NCBI RefSeq assembly: GCF_004358695.1 | Contig: NZ_SNAA01000018.1 | Location: 1 to 64,000, forward strand | Origin: Palleronia sediminis | Lineage (GTDB): Bacteria > Pseudomonadota > Alphaproteobacteria > Rhodobacterales > Rhodobacteraceae | DNA length: 64,000 nucleotides | Reading direction: 5' to 3' | Shown here: piece by piece, positions 26,933 through 37,526 of the stretch | How the letters are laid out: each line of letters begins with the position of its first letter | Position numbering within the stretch: position 1 is the stretch's first letter | The notes under the pieces: model-generated | Seen by the model: only the letters and a program-made list of their open reading frames with translations | What the model was told of the DNA's origin: nothing | The model's database searches: none | Position numbers and translations under genes: made by a program

Positions 26933-28825
26933 ATGACGCCCAGACCCCGCGCCAAGGCCGCCCATTCGTACGACTGGCGCAGCATCCTCATGGCGGGGTC
27001 GGTGCTGGCGGTCATCGCCACCACGGCGCTGGCTCAGGACGATGCGACCGCCGGGGGCGAGATCATCACCGCGCAGGCGTTTTCCAACCTTGGCGCGATC
27101 AAGTACGAGCCGGGCTTCGAGCATCTGGATTACGTGAACCCCGACGCCCCCAAGGGCGGTGAGTTCTCGACCTGGGGGCGCGGCACCTTCGACAGCATGA
27201 ACCCCTATTCGCGGCGCGGACGCTCGCCCGCACTGTCGGTCCTGCCCTACGAGCGGATCATGACGAACACCGCCGACGATCCTTACGCGTCCTACTGCCT
27301 GCTGTGCGAAACACTCGAATATCCCGAGACGCAGGATTGGGTCATCTTCAACTTGCGCGAGGATATCACCTTTTCCGACGGCACCCCGATGACCGCCGAG
27401 GATGTCGCCTTTACCTACGAGCTCTTCATGGAAGAGGGGTTTCCGTCGTATCGTATCGCGGTCAAGCGGATGATCCCCTCGGTCGACGTGCTGGGGCCGC
27501 ATCGCATCCGGTTCAACTTCAACCCCGATGTGCCGCGCAAGGGGCTTATCAGCCAGGCCGGCGCGCAGATCGTGTTCCAGAAGAAGTGGTTCGAGGAAAA
27601 TGGCGCCAAGCTCGACGAAAGCCGGCTGACGCAGCCGCCGGGCACCGGGCCCTATCGCATCGCCGAAGTGGTGGCCCCCACCCGCATCGTGGCCGAGCGC
27701 GTGCCGGATTACTGGGGCGCCGATCTGCCGATCAATGTCGGGCGCTGGAATTACGACACGATCCGTCAGGAATATTTCGCCGACACCTCGGCCGCGCTCG
27801 AGGCGTTCAAGGCGGGCGCCTACACCTTCCGGCAGGAGGCGAGCAGCCTGACCTGGGCCACGCAATACGATTTCCCGGCGGTCGAGGACGGCACCGTCGT
27901 CACCGAGACGCTGCCCGACGGGTCGCTGCCGGTGGCCTCGGGCTTCGTGTTCAACCTGCGCAAGGACAAGTTCCAGGACGTGCGGGTGCGCAGGGCGCTG
28001 GGGCTGATGTACAATTTCGAATGGACGAACGAGACGCTGCAATACGGCCTGTTCGAGCGGCGGCAATCCTTCTGGCAGAACACCGACCTCGAGGCGAAAG
28101 GCGTCCCCGAGGGGCTCGAGCTGGACTACCTCAACCAGGTGGCCGAGCTGATCGAGCCGTCGATCCTGACCGAAGAGGTGTTCACCGCCTCGGATGGCGG
28201 TGCGCGCCAGCTCGACCGGGGCGATCTGCGCCGCGCCTCGGCCCTGCTCGAAGAGGCGGGCTGGATCACCGGCGATGACGGGCTGCGCCGCAAGGATGGC
28301 GAGGTGCTGAGCGTCGAGTTCCTCGAGAGCAACCCCGCGCTCGACCGCATCATCCTGCCCTATATCGACAACCTCAAGCGGCTGGGCGTGGATGCCCGGT
28401 ACAACCGCGTCGACGACTCGCAATATACCGACCGGGTGCGCAACCACGATTTCGACATGGTGTTCGACAGCTATACCAACGGCCTCGAAGAGGCGAACGG
28501 CATCGCCCAGCGATACGGCTGCGACGACCGCGACGACGTGTTCAACCCGGCCGGTTTCTGCGACCCGGCGGTCGACGCGCTGATCGAGCGGCTCCAGGTC
28601 GCGCAAACGCTCGAGGAGATGCAGGCCGCGGTGCGGGCCATCGACCGCATCCTGCGCGCCGCCTATTTCATGGTCCCGGTCTATTACAACGCGGCCTATT
28701 GGGTGGCCTATTACGACATGTACGAGCACCCCGAGAACATGCCGCCCTATGCGCTGGGCGAGCAGGATTTCTGGTGGATCGACGCCGAGAAGGCCGAAGC
28801 CCTGAGGGCGTCGGGGGCGCTCTGA
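26933..28825 (+). CDS. yejA: Oligopeptide ABC transporter substrate-binding protein (YejA-like)
   Basis: Periplasmic binding protein of solute-binding family 5, 630 residues. After a Sec signal (cleavage probably after TTALA near residue 34) come [12 protein letters not shown] and the family segment [24 protein letters not shown]. The ATG at 26933 is preferred over 26918 because GGAGA lies at the right distance only for the former. Together with the next three genes it forms a YejABEF importer, known in E. coli to take up peptides and microcin C. Confidence 0.92.
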   Translation: MTPRPRAKAAHSYDWRSILMAGSVLAVIATTALAQDDATAGGEIITAQAFSNLGAIKYEPGFEHLDYVNPDAPKGGEFSTWGRGTFDSMNPYSRRGRSPALSVLPYERIMTNTADDPYASYCLLCETLEYPETQDWVIFNLREDITFSDGTPMTAEDVAFTYELFMEEGFPSYRIAVKRMIPSVDVLGPHRIRFNFNPDVPRKGLISQAGAQIVFQKKWFEENGAKLDESRLTQPPGTGPYRIAEVVAPTRIVAERVPDYWGADLPINVGRWNYDTIRQEYFADTSAALEAFKAGAYTFRQEASSLTWATQYDFPAVEDGTVVTETLPDGSLPVASGFVFNLRKDKFQDVRVRRALGLMYNFEWTNETLQYGLFERRQSFWQNTDLEAKGVPEGLELDYLNQVAELIEPSILTEEVFTASDGGARQLDRGDLRRASALLEEAGWITGDDGLRRKDGEVLSVEFLESNPALDRIILPYIDNLKRLGVDARYNRVDDSQYTDRVRNHDFDMVFDSYTNGLEEANGIAQRYGCDDRDDVFNPAGFCDPAVDALIERLQVAQTLEEMQAAVRAIDRILRAAYFMVPVYYNAAYWVAYYDMYEHPENMPPYALGEQDFWWIDAEKAEALRASGAL

Positions 28826-28829
28826 ACCC

Positions 28830-29912
28830 ATGGGCGCCTATGTCCTCCGCCGTCTGCTGCTCATCATTCCGACGCTGTTCGGGATCATGGTGGTCAATTT
28901 CGTCCTGACGCAATTCGTGCCGGGCGGCCCGATCGAGCAGGTCATCGCCCAGCTCGAGGGTGGCGGCGACGTGTTCCAGGGCATCGCGGGCGGCGGCGGC
29001 GATGCGGGCAATCTCGATGGCGACACCACGGGCTATGTCGGCGCGCGGGGCCTGCCGCCCGAGTTCATCGCCGAGCTCGAGGCCGAGTTCGGGTTCGACA
29101 AGCCGCCGCTCGAACGGTTCGTGTCGATGATGTGGAACTACCTGCGGCTCGATTTCGGCGAGAGCTATTTCCGCTCCATCGGGGTGATCGACCTGGTGAT
29201 CGAAAAGCTGCCGGTCTCGATCTCGCTGGGGCTGTGGTCTACCCTGATCGCCTATATCGTCTCGATCCCGCTGGGCATCCGCAAGGCGATGCATGACGGG
29301 TCGCGGTTCGACACGTGGACCAGCGCGCTGATCATCGTGGCCTATGCCATCCCCGGTTTCCTCTTTGCGATCCTGCTGCTGGTGCTGTTCGCGGGGGGGT
29401 CCTATTTCCAGATCTTCCCGCTGCGCGGCCTGACCTCGGACAATTGGGACCAGCTCAGCCTGCTGGGCAAGATCGCGGATTATTTCTGGCATATCGCGCT
29501 GCCGGTGATCGCCTCGACCATCTCGGCCTTCGCGACGCTGACGCTGCTGACCAAGAACAGCTTTCTCGACGAGATCAAGAAACAATACGTCATGACCGCG
29601 CGGGCCAAGGGCCTCAAGGAAAGCCGGGTTCTGTACGGCCATGTCTTTCGCAACGCCATGCTGATCGTCATCGCGGGATTCCCGTCGGTCTTCATCGGGG
29701 TGTTCTTCGGCGGGTCGCTCATCATCGAGACGATCTTTTCGCTCGACGGGCTCGGCCGTTTAGGATTCGAGGCGGCGGTGGCGCGCGATTACCCGGTGAT
29801 CTTCGGGACGCTGTTCTTCTTCGGGCTGATCGGGCTGGTGGTGGGGATCCTGTCGGACCTGATGTATGTGCTGGTCGATCCCCGCATCGATTTCGAAAGC
29901 CGGGAGGGCTGA
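28830..29912 (+). CDS. yejB: Oligopeptide ABC transporter permease (YejB-like)
   Basis: A 360-residue inner-membrane permease starting 4 bp after yejA. The N-terminus [21 protein letters not shown] and the six-segment core are typical of DppB/YejB proteins. The cytoplasmic EAA loop reads [22 protein letters not shown] periplasmic insertion with a Gly-rich run near residues 45-60 is seen in YejB but not DppB. It pairs with YejE. Confidence 0.93.
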   Translation: MGAYVLRRLLLIIPTLFGIMVVNFVLTQFVPGGPIEQVIAQLEGGGDVFQGIAGGGGDAGNLDGDTTGYVGARGLPPEFIAELEAEFGFDKPPLERFVSMMWNYLRLDFGESYFRSIGVIDLVIEKLPVSISLGLWSTLIAYIVSIPLGIRKAMHDGSRFDTWTSALIIVAYAIPGFLFAILLLVLFAGGSYFQIFPLRGLTSDNWDQLSLLGKIADYFWHIALPVIASTISAFATLTLLTKNSFLDEIKKQYVMTARAKGLKESRVLYGHVFRNAMLIVIAGFPSVFIGVFFGGSLIIETIFSLDGLGRLGFEAAVARDYPVIFGTLFFFGLIGLVVGILSDLMYVLVDPRIDFESREG

Positions 29913-29915
29913 TCC

Positions 29916-31136
29916 ATGGCGCACCCGGACGCGAAACCCGATCCCGCCGAGCCGACCGAGCCCGGTATCGTCACGCCGCCGCCCCATCCCGGCGCGGGCG
30001 GCCAGCTTGCGCCGCCCCCCGTGGTCCCGGCGCGGCGGCGGCCGTTCTTGTCGCCGCTCAATCAACGGCGCTGGCGCAATTTCCGGCGCAACCGGCGGGC
30101 CTTCTGGTCGCTGATCGTCTTTGCGATCATCTTCACCCTGTCGCTGTTCGCCGAGTTCATCGCCAACGACAAACCGATCCTCGTGCGCTATGACGGGGCG
30201 TTCTACACGCCGATCTTCAGCTTCTATCCCGAAACGGCGTTCGGCGGCGATTTCCGCACCGAGGCCGTCTATGCCGATATCGAGGTCAAGTGCCTGATCC
30301 GCACCGGCGGGCTCGAGGATTGTTTCGACACCCCCGAGGATCTGATCGCCGAGGGCGCCGTGGCCCAGGGCGCCGAGCCCGGCTGGATCCTCTGGCCGCC
30401 GATCCCCTACAGCTACAACACGATCAACGATATCGACGGCGCCGCCCCCTCGGCCCCCGATTCCGCGCATATCCTGGGTACCGACGACACCGCGCGCGAC
30501 GTGGCCGCGCGGGTCATCTACGGGTTCCGGCTGTCGATCCTGTTCACGCTTGTCGTGACGGTGCTGACCTCGCTCATCGGGATCGTGGCGGGCGCGGTGC
30601 AAGGATTCTTTGGCGGGTGGACCGATCTATTATTCCAGCGCGTGATCGAGATCTGGGTCTCCACGCCCTCGCTTTACGTCATCATCATCCTCTTCGCGAT
30701 CCTGGGGCGAAGTTTCTGGCTGCTGGTCTTTGTCACCGTCCTGTTCGGCTGGCCGGCGCTGGTGGGCGTGGTCCGGGCCGAGTTCCTGAGGGCGCGCAAT
30801 TTCGAATACGTGCGCGCGGCGCGGGCGCTGGGCGTCTCGAACTGGAAGATCATGTTCCGCCACATGCTGCCCAATGCCATGGTGGCGACGGTCACGATGC
30901 TGCCCTTCATCATCACCGGGACGATCACCACGCTGGCGACGCTCGATTTCCTGGGCTTCGGACTGCCATCGTCGGCGCCGAGCCTCGGCGAGCTGACGCT
31001 CCAGGCCAAGCAGAACCTCCAGGCGCCGTGGCTGGGCTTCACCGCCTTTTTCACCTTTGCCATCATGCTGTCGCTGCTGGTCTTCATCTTCGAGGGCATC
31101 CGCGACGCCTTCGATCCGCGAAAGACCTTCCAATGA
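29916..31136 (+). CDS. yejE: Oligopeptide ABC transporter permease (YejE-like)
   Basis: A 406-residue permease, second membrane subunit of the importer. A Pro-rich cytoplasmic N-terminus of about 40 residues is unusual in length. The OppC-like N-terminal motif PLNQRRWRNFRRNRRAFWS, a periplasmic insertion (about 85-185) and the EAA loop RAARALGVSNWKIMFRHMLP follow. Its TGA overlaps the ATG of yejF, indicating translational coupling. Confidence 0.93.
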   Translation: MAHPDAKPDPAEPTEPGIVTPPPHPGAGGQLAPPPVVPARRRPFLSPLNQRRWRNFRRNRRAFWSLIVFAIIFTLSLFAEFIANDKPILVRYDGAFYTPIFSFYPETAFGGDFRTEAVYADIEVKCLIRTGGLEDCFDTPEDLIAEGAVAQGAEPGWILWPPIPYSYNTINDIDGAAPSAPDSAHILGTDDTARDVAARVIYGFRLSILFTLVVTVLTSLIGIVAGAVQGFFGGWTDLLFQRVIEIWVSTPSLYVIIILFAILGRSFWLLVFVTVLFGWPALVGVVRAEFLRARNFEYVRAARALGVSNWKIMFRHMLPNAMVATVTMLPFIITGTITTLATLDFLGFGLPSSAPSLGELTLQAKQNLQAPWLGFTAFFTFAIMLSLLVFIFEGIRDAFDPRKTFQ

Positions 31137-32764
31137 GCAGCGCGCCCTCTGACACCGCCACCGCGCCCGTGCTCGAGGTCGAGAACCTCGGCGTCCGGTT
31201 CCGACAGGACGGTGCGGAAACCGTCGCCGTGCGCGGGGTGAGCTTTACCGTCCATCGCGGCGAGACGGTCGCGCTGGTGGGCGAATCCGGGTCGGGCAAA
31301 TCGGTCACGGCGCTCTCGACCGTCGACCTGCTGGGCGGATCGGCCGAGGTTCAGGGCTCGGTCCGCTATGCAGGCCAGGAGATGATCGGCGCGTCGGAGC
31401 GGCTGCTGCGCCGCGTGCGGGGCAACGATATCAGCTTCATCTTCCAGGAGCCGATGACCTCGCTCAACCCGCTGCACACGATCGAAAGGCAGCTTTCGGA
31501 ATCGCTTGCGCTGCACCAGGGGATCGCGGGCAAGGCGGCCGAGGCGCGGATCGTCGAGCTGCTCGACCAGGTCGGCATCCAGAACCCCGCGGGTCGCCTC
31601 AAGGACTATCCCCACCAGCTTTCGGGCGGTCAGCGTCAGCGCGTGATGATCGCCATGGCGCTGGCAAACAAGCCAGACCTTCTGATCGCCGACGAACCGA
31701 CCACCGCGCTCGACGTCACGATCCAGGCGCAGATCCTCGAGCTGCTGGCGGGGCTGAAACGGTCCGAGGGGCTGTCGATGCTGTTCATCACCCATGACCT
31801 GACCATCGTGCGCAAGATCGCCGACCGGGTCTGCGTGATGAAGAACGGCGAGATCGTCGAGCAGGGCCCGACCGAACGCATCTTTACCGATCCGGCGCAT
31901 CCCTACACGCAGATGCTGCTGGCCGCCGAAAGCATCGGGCGCCCGACCGAGGTGCCCGCGGATGCCGAGACGATCGCCGAGACGCGCGACCTGCGCATCT
32001 GGTTTCCCGTGCAGCGGGGGCTGATGCGGCGCACGGTCGATCACATCCGCGCGGTCAACGCGGCGACGTTGTCGGTGCGTGCGGGAGAAACCGTTGGCAT
32101 CGTCGGGGAATCGGGGTCGGGCAAGACGACGCTGGCGCTGGCGATCATGCGGCTGATCCCGTCCGAGGGCACGATCGTCTTTCAGGGGCGCGACATACAA
32201 TCGCTGCGCGGCCGGGCCATGCGCCCGCTGCGCGCCGACATGCAGATCGTGTTCCAGGATCCGTTCGGATCGCTGAGCCCGCGCATGACCATCGAGGAGA
32301 TCATCGCAGAAGGGCTCGGCGTGCACGGCACGTCGAAAGGGCGGGACCGGCGCGCGATGGTCGCCGACATCATGGCCGAGGTCGGGCTCGACCCGGCGAC
32401 GATGCACCGTTATCCGCACGAGTTCTCGGGCGGGCAGCGGCAGCGCATCGCCATCGCGCGCGCCATGATCCTGAGGCCCAGGCTGGTCGTGCTCGACGAA
32501 CCGACCTCCGCGCTCGACATGACGGTGCAGGTGCAGATCGTCGAGCTGCTGCGCGAATTGCAGCGCAAGTACCGCCTCGCTTACCTGTTCATCAGCCACG
32601 ATCTCAAGGTCGTGCGCGCGCTGAGCCACAAGGTCATGGTGATGCGGCGCGGCGACGTGGTCGAGGCTGGCCCGGTCGACGAGATCTTCGACGCGCCGCG
32701 CACCGACTACACCCGCGCGCTGATGGCCGCCGCCTTCGAGGTGAAGGCCACCGACGCCGCCTGA
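31133..32764 (+). CDS. yejF: Oligopeptide ABC transporter ATP-binding protein with two ATPase domains (YejF-like)
   Basis: A 543-residue fusion of two ABC ATPases. Domain 1 has Walker [10 protein letters not shown], signature LSGGQRQRV and Walker B LLIADEPT. Domain 2 has [18 protein letters not shown] and LVVLDEPT. Both carry full catalytic sets, so both sites should hydrolyse ATP. One polypeptide supplies the energy for YejB/YejE. The start ATGA overlaps the yejE stop. Two hairpins follow the stop and probably end the operon. Confidence 0.94.
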   Translation: MSSAPSDTATAPVLEVENLGVRFRQDGAETVAVRGVSFTVHRGETVALVGESGSGKSVTALSTVDLLGGSAEVQGSVRYAGQEMIGASERLLRRVRGNDISFIFQEPMTSLNPLHTIERQLSESLALHQGIAGKAAEARIVELLDQVGIQNPAGRLKDYPHQLSGGQRQRVMIAMALANKPDLLIADEPTTALDVTIQAQILELLAGLKRSEGLSMLFITHDLTIVRKIADRVCVMKNGEIVEQGPTERIFTDPAHPYTQMLLAAESIGRPTEVPADAETIAETRDLRIWFPVQRGLMRRTVDHIRAVNAATLSVRAGETVGIVGESGSGKTTLALAIMRLIPSEGTIVFQGRDIQSLRGRAMRPLRADMQIVFQDPFGSLSPRMTIEEIIAEGLGVHGTSKGRDRRAMVADIMAEVGLDPATMHRYPHEFSGGQRQRIAIARAMILRPRLVVLDEPTSALDMTVQVQIVELLRELQRKYRLAYLFISHDLKVVRALSHKVMVMRRGDVVEAGPVDEIFDAPRTDYTRALMAAAFEVKATDAA

Positions 32765-32777
32765 TCCCGCGGGCGGA

Positions 32778-32813
32778 GGGGGCGTTCCGCCCCCGCTCCG
32801 GTTGAACCGGAGC
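32778..32813 (+). terminator. Tandem hairpins after yejF
   Basis: GGGGGCG/CGCCCCC around TTC is followed directly by GCTCCGGT/ACCGGAGC around TGA. No U-run follows, so this may be a Rho-dependent or mRNA-stabilising end rather than an intrinsic terminator. Confidence 0.5.
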
Positions 32814-32818
32814 CCCCC

Positions 32819-32840
32819 GAGGATATTTAACAGGAGGAAA
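32819..32840 (+). repeat. Degenerate GGATATTT-type intergenic element, copy E
   Basis: GAGGATATTTAACAGGAGGAAA follows the yejF hairpins. It resembles the GGGTATTTG-AAGAGAAGA elements found elsewhere in the window but is diverged. It may also supply the ribosome-site-like purine run ahead of the next gene. Confidence 0.35.
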
Positions 32841-32863
32841 ACGGGCCGGAGGTCGAGAGCATC

Positions 32864-33133
32864 ATGGCAGGCGGTTGGTCGAGAGACGGGGCGGTGGCCG
32901 AGCAGATCGAGGCGTCGATCGCCGACGAGATGGCGCGGCTCAAGGCGCGGCGCGTGCCCACGGGCGAAAGCGCCACCCATTGCGCGGAATGCGACGAGCC
33001 GATCCCGCAGGCGCGGCGCGCGGCCGTGCCCGGCGTGAAGCTCTGCCGCGACTGCCAGGCCGAGCGCGACACCCGTGCCGCCCCCCGCGGGGGCATCAAC
33101 CGGCGCGGGTCCAAGGACAGCCAGCTCAAGTAA
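32864..33133 (+). CDS. DksA/TraR-family C4 zinc-finger protein
   Basis: An 89-residue protein with one four-cysteine zinc finger (CAECDEPIPQARRAAVPGV, then LCRDCQAE), the signature of the DksA/TraR family. The long coiled coil of DksA is reduced to a short helix, as in TraR-like small members. It could bind the RNA polymerase secondary channel, but the acidic tip residues cannot be assigned confidently. It is followed by the lipid kinase gene after 57 bp. Confidence 0.82.
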   Translation: MAGGWSRDGAVAEQIEASIADEMARLKARRVPTGESATHCAECDEPIPQARRAAVPGVKLCRDCQAERDTRAAPRGGINRRGSKDSQLK

Positions 33134-33190
33134 CGGACCTTGGGGCGGGGGGCCGCGTTGACAGGCCATTCTGCTGGAACACGGTTTGAC

Positions 33191-34099
33191 ATGGCCTATC
33201 GCATCGCCCTCATCGCCAATCGCTCGTCGGGCCAGAACAGCCGCGATGCCGAGGCCATCGACCGCTGCATGGCGGGGCTCGGGCCCGACGTGTTCCGCCT
33301 CGACTGGGAGCCGGGGAGCGACATGGGCGCCGTCATCGACCGCGCATTGGCGCAGGGCGCCGAGCGCGTCGTGGCCGCGGGCGGCGACGGCACCGTCATG
33401 GCGGTGGCCGGTGCCATGCTGGGGCGGGGCGTGCCGCTGGGGGTGCTGCCGCTTGGCACGTTCAACTTTTTCGCGCGCGGCCTCGGGCTGTCCGAGGATC
33501 CCGACCGGGCGGCGCGCCAGATCGTCGATGCCGATCCGCACGAGATCCGCGTGGGCATGGTCAATGGCCGGCCGTTCCTCAACAATGCCAGCCTCGGGAT
33601 CTATCCCGCGATCCTGAAAGAGCGCGAGACGGTCTATTCGCGCTGGGGCCGGTTCCGGACCATGGCCTATTGGTCGGTCGGCAAGACCTTCCTGCGCTAT
33701 CGCAAGCCAATGAAGCTGACGCTGCGCCATGACGGCATGACGCGGCAGGTCCGCACGGCGCTGCTTTTTGCGGGGCGGTCGGCCTATCAGCTCGAGCTTT
33801 TCGGCATCGCGGGGGCCGATGCCATCGACGCGGATCGTTTCGCCTTCATCATCGCGCGCGCCGATACGCGGCTCGAGCTGTTTCGCATGGCTGCCCGCCT
33901 TGCCCTGCGCAAGCCCCTGCGGGGGAGGGATTACGAGCTGCTGACGACCGACGAGCTGTCGGTCGAGACCGCGACGACGCGCGCGCTGCTGGCATTCGAT
34001 GGCGAGAAATCGCGCGATGCGGGGCCGTTCCGGTTTCACATGTCGCAGGACCGGCTGACTATCCTGCTGCCGCGCAACCCCACCGGGCACGCGACCTGA
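33191..34099 (+). CDS. Diacylglycerol kinase-like lipid kinase
   Basis: A 302-residue protein of the DAGK catalytic family (YegS/LCB5 type). The nucleotide motif AAGGDGTVMAVAGAM and PLGTFNFFARGLGL are typical. Members phosphorylate diacylglycerol, sphingoid bases or related lipids. The ATG at 33191 starts a family-like strand (MAYRIALIANRSSG). The last base of its stop is shared with the start of the phosphoesterase gene, so both are probably made together. Confidence 0.85.
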   Translation: MAYRIALIANRSSGQNSRDAEAIDRCMAGLGPDVFRLDWEPGSDMGAVIDRALAQGAERVVAAGGDGTVMAVAGAMLGRGVPLGVLPLGTFNFFARGLGLSEDPDRAARQIVDADPHEIRVGMVNGRPFLNNASLGIYPAILKERETVYSRWGRFRTMAYWSVGKTFLRYRKPMKLTLRHDGMTRQVRTALLFAGRSAYQLELFGIAGADAIDADRFAFIIARADTRLELFRMAARLALRKPLRGRDYELLTTDELSVETATTRALLAFDGEKSRDAGPFRFHMSQDRLTILLPRNPTGHAT

Positions 34100-34884
34100 T
34101 GGCGCGGATCGTTCACCTGTCGGACCTGCATTTCGGGCGCGACCGCCCCGAACTCTCCACGCCGCTCCTGGCAGCGGTGAACGGGCTCTCGCCCGATCTG
34201 GTCGCGATCTCGGGCGATTTCACCCAGCGCGCGCGGCATCACCAGTTCGCCGAGGCCGCGCGGTTCAAGGCCCGGATCGAGGCGCCCGTTCTGGCGGTGC
34301 CGGGCAATCACGACACGCCGCTCGACAATCTCTGGGTACGGTTCCTGCGGCCGTTCTCGCGCTATCGCAAGGCCATCGACCCCGATCTGGAACCCGACTG
34401 GAGCGACAACCGCGTCAAGGTCACGGGGGTGAACACGGTCAACCGGTTCTCGTGGCAGCGGGGGCGCATCTCGGGGCGCACCGTGCGCGAGGTCTGCCAC
34501 GCCTTTGCCGATGCGGGCGAGCGGTTGCGGATCGTGGTGCTGCACCATCCGCTGGAACACGGGCCCGAGGTCGACAAGCGGCTGATGCGCGGCTCGGCCG
34601 TCGCGCTGGACAGGCTGGGGGGCTGCGGGGCCGATATCGTGCTGTCGGGCCATCTGCACAGCACGATCGCGGCGCCGTTCCGGGCGGCGCCGTCGCTGCT
34701 GTTCGTGCAGGCGGGAACGGGATTGTCGGATCGGCTACGCGGCGAGCGCAACACCTTCAACGTGGTCGAGGGGGACCGCCGCGCCGTGGCGATCGAGACC
34801 TGGGCAGCGAGCGACGAACTGGTTTTCGCGCCCTGCGCCGAGGCGCGGTTCAGCTGCGAAGGGGGCGCCTGGGTGCCGGCCTGA
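34099..34884 (+). CDS. Metallophosphoesterase
   Basis: A 261-residue calcineurin-like phosphoesterase. The five metal-binding blocks are visible: HLSDLHFG, SGDFTQR, VPGNHDT, LHHPLEH and SGHLHSTI. This set matches the CpdA/Icc-like class, which includes cyclic nucleotide phosphodiesterases, but the substrate is unproven. It overlaps the lipid kinase by one base, and its end faces the D,D-carboxypeptidase gene with 3 bp between. Confidence 0.88.
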   Translation: MARIVHLSDLHFGRDRPELSTPLLAAVNGLSPDLVAISGDFTQRARHHQFAEAARFKARIEAPVLAVPGNHDTPLDNLWVRFLRPFSRYRKAIDPDLEPDWSDNRVKVTGVNTVNRFSWQRGRISGRTVREVCHAFADAGERLRIVVLHHPLEHGPEVDKRLMRGSAVALDRLGGCGADIVLSGHLHSTIAAPFRAAPSLLFVQAGTGLSDRLRGERNTFNVVEGDRRAVAIETWAASDELVFAPCAEARFSCEGGAWVPA

Positions 34885-34887
34885 GGC

Positions 34888-36195
34888 TCAGCCCGGCCCC
34901 AGCGTCGAGCAGGGCAGGTCGCGCGCCGACAGGCGGCGACAGGCCAGCGCGGCGCGGTCCTGGGTCATGCCGACGAAATTCGCCTCCCACCCGCTGGGGC
35001 CCTGAACGACCTTGCGCAGCGCCTGGTCGAGCGTCGAGATCTCGATTAGCGCGGTCTTGAGCAGGATTTCCTCGGCCTGGTAGCGCGAGGCGAAGCGGCC
35101 GAGATTGATCCCCCAATGCCGCCCGCCCGAGCTTGAGATGCGGGTCACGATTTCCTGCCCCTCGACCGTGGCGGGACGGCCGGGCGGAACCGGCGCGACG
35201 GCCACCGCGCCCTGCGCGAGGCGAGAGACATCGACGCCGCCGGGCGCGACCTCGGCCACCATGACGGGCGCCTGCGGCACGGGGCGCGGGGCCGGGCGCG
35301 GCGATTTCGCGACGAGCACCTGCGCCGATTTGGGCGCGCCGTGGATGACGGGGGCGGCGGGCTTGACCAGCGCCACCTGTGCGGGCGCACGGGCGAATCC
35401 CAGGTCGAGCAGCTCGGCCACCTTGGCGTTGCGGCTGGCGGTGGAGCGGCCGCCGAACACGGTCGCGATGATCCGCTCGCCATTGCGATCGGCCGAAGCC
35501 ACGAGGTTGAACCCGGCGGCATTGGTAAACCCCGTCTTGATCCCGTCGGCCCCGCGATAGGCCGAGAGGAACCGGCGGTTCGTATTCTGGACCGTGCGCA
35601 CTCCGGCATCGGTGCTGTGGCGCGAGAACAGGTTGTAGTATTCGGGAAAATCGGTCCAGAGGCGCCGCCCCATCGTCGTCATGTCGCGCGCCGTGCTCAG
35701 ATGGCCCGATTCGGTCAGGCCGTGGGCGTTCTTGAAGGTCGTCCGCGTCATCCCGAGCGCGAGCGCGGTGCGCGTCATGCGGGCGGCGAACGCCTCTTCG
35801 GAGCCCGATATCGCCTCGCCGATGGCGGTGGCCGCGTCATTGGCCGATTTCACCGCCGCCGCGCGCACGAGGTATCGCAGCGCGATCCGCTGGCCCGGCC
35901 TCAGCCCCAGTTTCGAGGGCGGCTCGGACGCCGCGTGGTTGGATACGGTGACGACGGTGTCCATGCTGATCTCGCCGCGCTTGACCGCCTCGAACGCGAC
36001 GTAGAGCGTCATCATCTTGGTCAGCGATGCGGGGTGGAGCCGGGTATCGGCGTTGCTGGCATGCAGCACCTCGCCCGAACGTGCGTCGATCACCATCGCC
36101 GCATAGGGCGCGGCCAGAGCCGGGCCCGCGAAGGCGAGGATCAGGGTTATGACGACGGCCGCAATTCGGCCGCGGACTGCGCTTGCATGGAGCAC
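34888..36195 (-). CDS. D-alanyl-D-alanine carboxypeptidase with C-terminal SPOR domain
   Basis: Penicillin-binding protein of the S11 family that trims pentapeptides in peptidoglycan. The active-site triad is complete: SLTK after HPA, SAN in VKSANDAA, and KTG in GIKTGFTNAAG. A Pro/Ala-rich linker (about residues 270-345) leads to a C-terminal domain of about 80 residues (WGINLGRFASRYQAEEIL) resembling SPOR, which binds denuded septal glycan. The start is uncertain. I used the GTG at 36195 because the signal peptide begins right after it; a GTG at 36309 would give a 38-residue extension. A CtrA-type site lies about 190 bp upstream. Confidence 0.88.
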   Translation of the reverse strand: MLHASAVRGRIAAVVITLILAFAGPALAAPYAAMVIDARSGEVLHASNADTRLHPASLTKMMTLYVAFEAVKRGEISMDTVVTVSNHAASEPPSKLGLRPGQRIALRYLVRAAAVKSANDAATAIGEAISGSEEAFAARMTRTALALGMTRTTFKNAHGLTESGHLSTARDMTTMGRRLWTDFPEYYNLFSRHSTDAGVRTVQNTNRRFLSAYRGADGIKTGFTNAAGFNLVASADRNGERIIATVFGGRSTASRNAKVAELLDLGFARAPAQVALVKPAAPVIHGAPKSAQVLVAKSPRPAPRPVPQAPVMVAEVAPGGVDVSRLAQGAVAVAPVPPGRPATVEGQEIVTRISSSGGRHWGINLGRFASRYQAEEILLKTALIEISTLDQALRKVVQGPSGWEANFVGMTQDRAALACRRLSARDLPCSTLGPG

Positions 36196-36384
36196 GGTTA
36201 CATCACTGCCTTTTTCTGCCTCTCCCGCCGATTCTTGAGTGATCGGTCGGGCATCGCCCGAAAGGGCTAGCACGGGATGATGGCGAAAAAAAGGTATTAA
36301 AAAAGCCACTTCCGCGGCGGCGTGAAAGCGGGCTGCAGATATGGGGGGTACGGTGCGACATGCCCCCAGATAGGCGAGGCTGCC

Positions 36385-36399
36385 TTAAAAAGACCTTAA
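36385..36399 (-). promoter_or_regulatory. CtrA-type binding site upstream of the D,D-carboxypeptidase
   Basis: TTAA-AAAGACC-TTAA is a perfect TTAA-N7-TTAA. It overlaps the TAA stop of the HAD gene and precedes the 200-bp gap leading to the carboxypeptidase, with a TATCTG hexamer 12 bases further on in that direction. Binding is inferred from the consensus alone. Confidence 0.45.
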
Positions 36400-37091
36400 T
36401 CCAGGGTGGCGACCAGCGGCGGAAGCCCGGCCAGCGTGTCGATGTGATGATAGCGCGGATCGCCCTCGGGCGGCTCGGCATGCTCCAGCACCCAGCCGAG
36501 GTCGTGCGGCACGAACACCCCGTGCCCGCCCGCGGCGATCATCGGCAGCACATCGGATTTCATCGAATTGCCCGCCATGACACCCGATGCCGCACCGCCA
36601 TGGCCGGCAAAGACGCGGGCATAGACCGCGGGGCTCTTGTCCGAGACGATCTCGATCCCGTCGAAGGCATCGCCCAGCCCCGAGGCCGCGACCTTGCGCT
36701 CCTGGTCCAGAAGGTCGCCCTTTGTCACCAGCAAGAGCGTATAGCGCCCGGCCAGCGCGTTTATCGCGGCCTCGGCATCGGGCAGAAGCTCGACCGGGTG
36801 GGCCAGCATCTCGTGCCCCGCCTCGAGGATGCCCTTGAGGACCGGGGCGGGCACGTCGCCGCCGGTGACGTCTGCGGCGGTCTCGATCATCGACAGCATG
36901 AAGCCCTTGATGCCGAATCCGTAATGCCCGAGGTTGCGCCGCTCGGCCGCGAGCAGCCGTTCGAGCAGCGTGTCGGGATCGCAATGGGGGCGCAGCAGAT
37001 CGGCGAACCGGGCCTCGGTCTCGCGGTAGAACCGTTCGTTGTGCCAGAGCGTGTCGTCGGCATCGAAGCCCACCGCCGTGATCCGCGTCAT
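36396..37091 (-). CDS. HAD-family hydrolase
   Basis: A 231-residue haloacid dehalogenase-type phosphatase. Motif I reads [10 protein letters not shown] with the nucleophile Asp near residue 10. A helical cap domain follows, then motif II LLVTKGD and motif III/IV in VSDKSP and GNSMKSDV. The substrate is unknown. The start at 37091 gives a family-like N-terminus ([13 protein letters not shown]). It is divergent from clpS by 75 bp. Confidence 0.86.
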   Translation of the reverse strand: MTRITAVGFDADDTLWHNERFYRETEARFADLLRPHCDPDTLLERLLAAERRNLGHYGFGIKGFMLSMIETAADVTGGDVPAPVLKGILEAGHEMLAHPVELLPDAEAAINALAGRYTLLLVTKGDLLDQERKVAASGLGDAFDGIEIVSDKSPAVYARVFAGHGGAASGVMAGNSMKSDVLPMIAAGGHGVFVPHDLGWVLEHAEPPEGDPRYHHIDTLAGLPPLVATLD

Positions 37092-37166
37092 ACTGCCCTT
37101 CCCTCGCCGCCGCGGACCCTTATATTGGTGTCTCGCTATCCTTCCAGTCCGATCGAAAGGCCAGAC

Positions 37167-37508
37167 GTGTTCGAGCGCGATACGATCCTGTCCAGCAAGC
37201 CCGGCGATGACGACGGCGAAAGCGGCGTCGTTCTCGACACCAAACCCGTGACCAAGCGCCCGCCGCTCTACAAGGTCATGATCCTGAACGACGATTACAC
37301 CCCGATGGAGTTCGTGGTCCATGTCCTCGAACGGTTCTTCGGGCTCAATCACGCGCAGGCGTTCGAGCTCATGCTGACCGTACACAAGAAGGGGCTGGCC
37401 GTGGTCGGGGTCTTTTCGTTCGAGGTGGCCGAGACCAAGGTGACGCAGGTGATGGACCTCGCGCGGCGCCACCAGCATCCGCTGCAATGCACGATGGAAA
37501 AGGAATAG
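37167..37508 (+). CDS. clpS: ATP-dependent Clp protease adaptor ClpS
   Basis: A 113-residue adaptor that delivers N-degron substrates to ClpAP. The core has [24 protein letters not shown] and the [13 protein letters not shown] strand typical of ClpS. The start is the GTG at 37167, which has GAAAGG upstream; an ATG inside the core would remove the flexible N-terminal arm that ClpS uses on ClpA. clpA itself is not adjacent. Confidence 0.92.
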   Translation: MFERDTILSSKPGDDDGESGVVLDTKPVTKRPPLYKVMILNDDYTPMEFVVHVLERFFGLNHAQAFELMLTVHKKGLAVVGVFSFEVAETKVTQVMDLARRHQHPLQCTMEKE

Positions 37509-37526
37509 GGCGGTATCGCCCCGATC

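Noticed and set aside
30674..34090. A 1138-codon minus-strand frame opposite yejE, yejF and the lipid kinase
   Set aside because: It is antisense to well-supported genes with conserved motifs. It has no recognisable domain.
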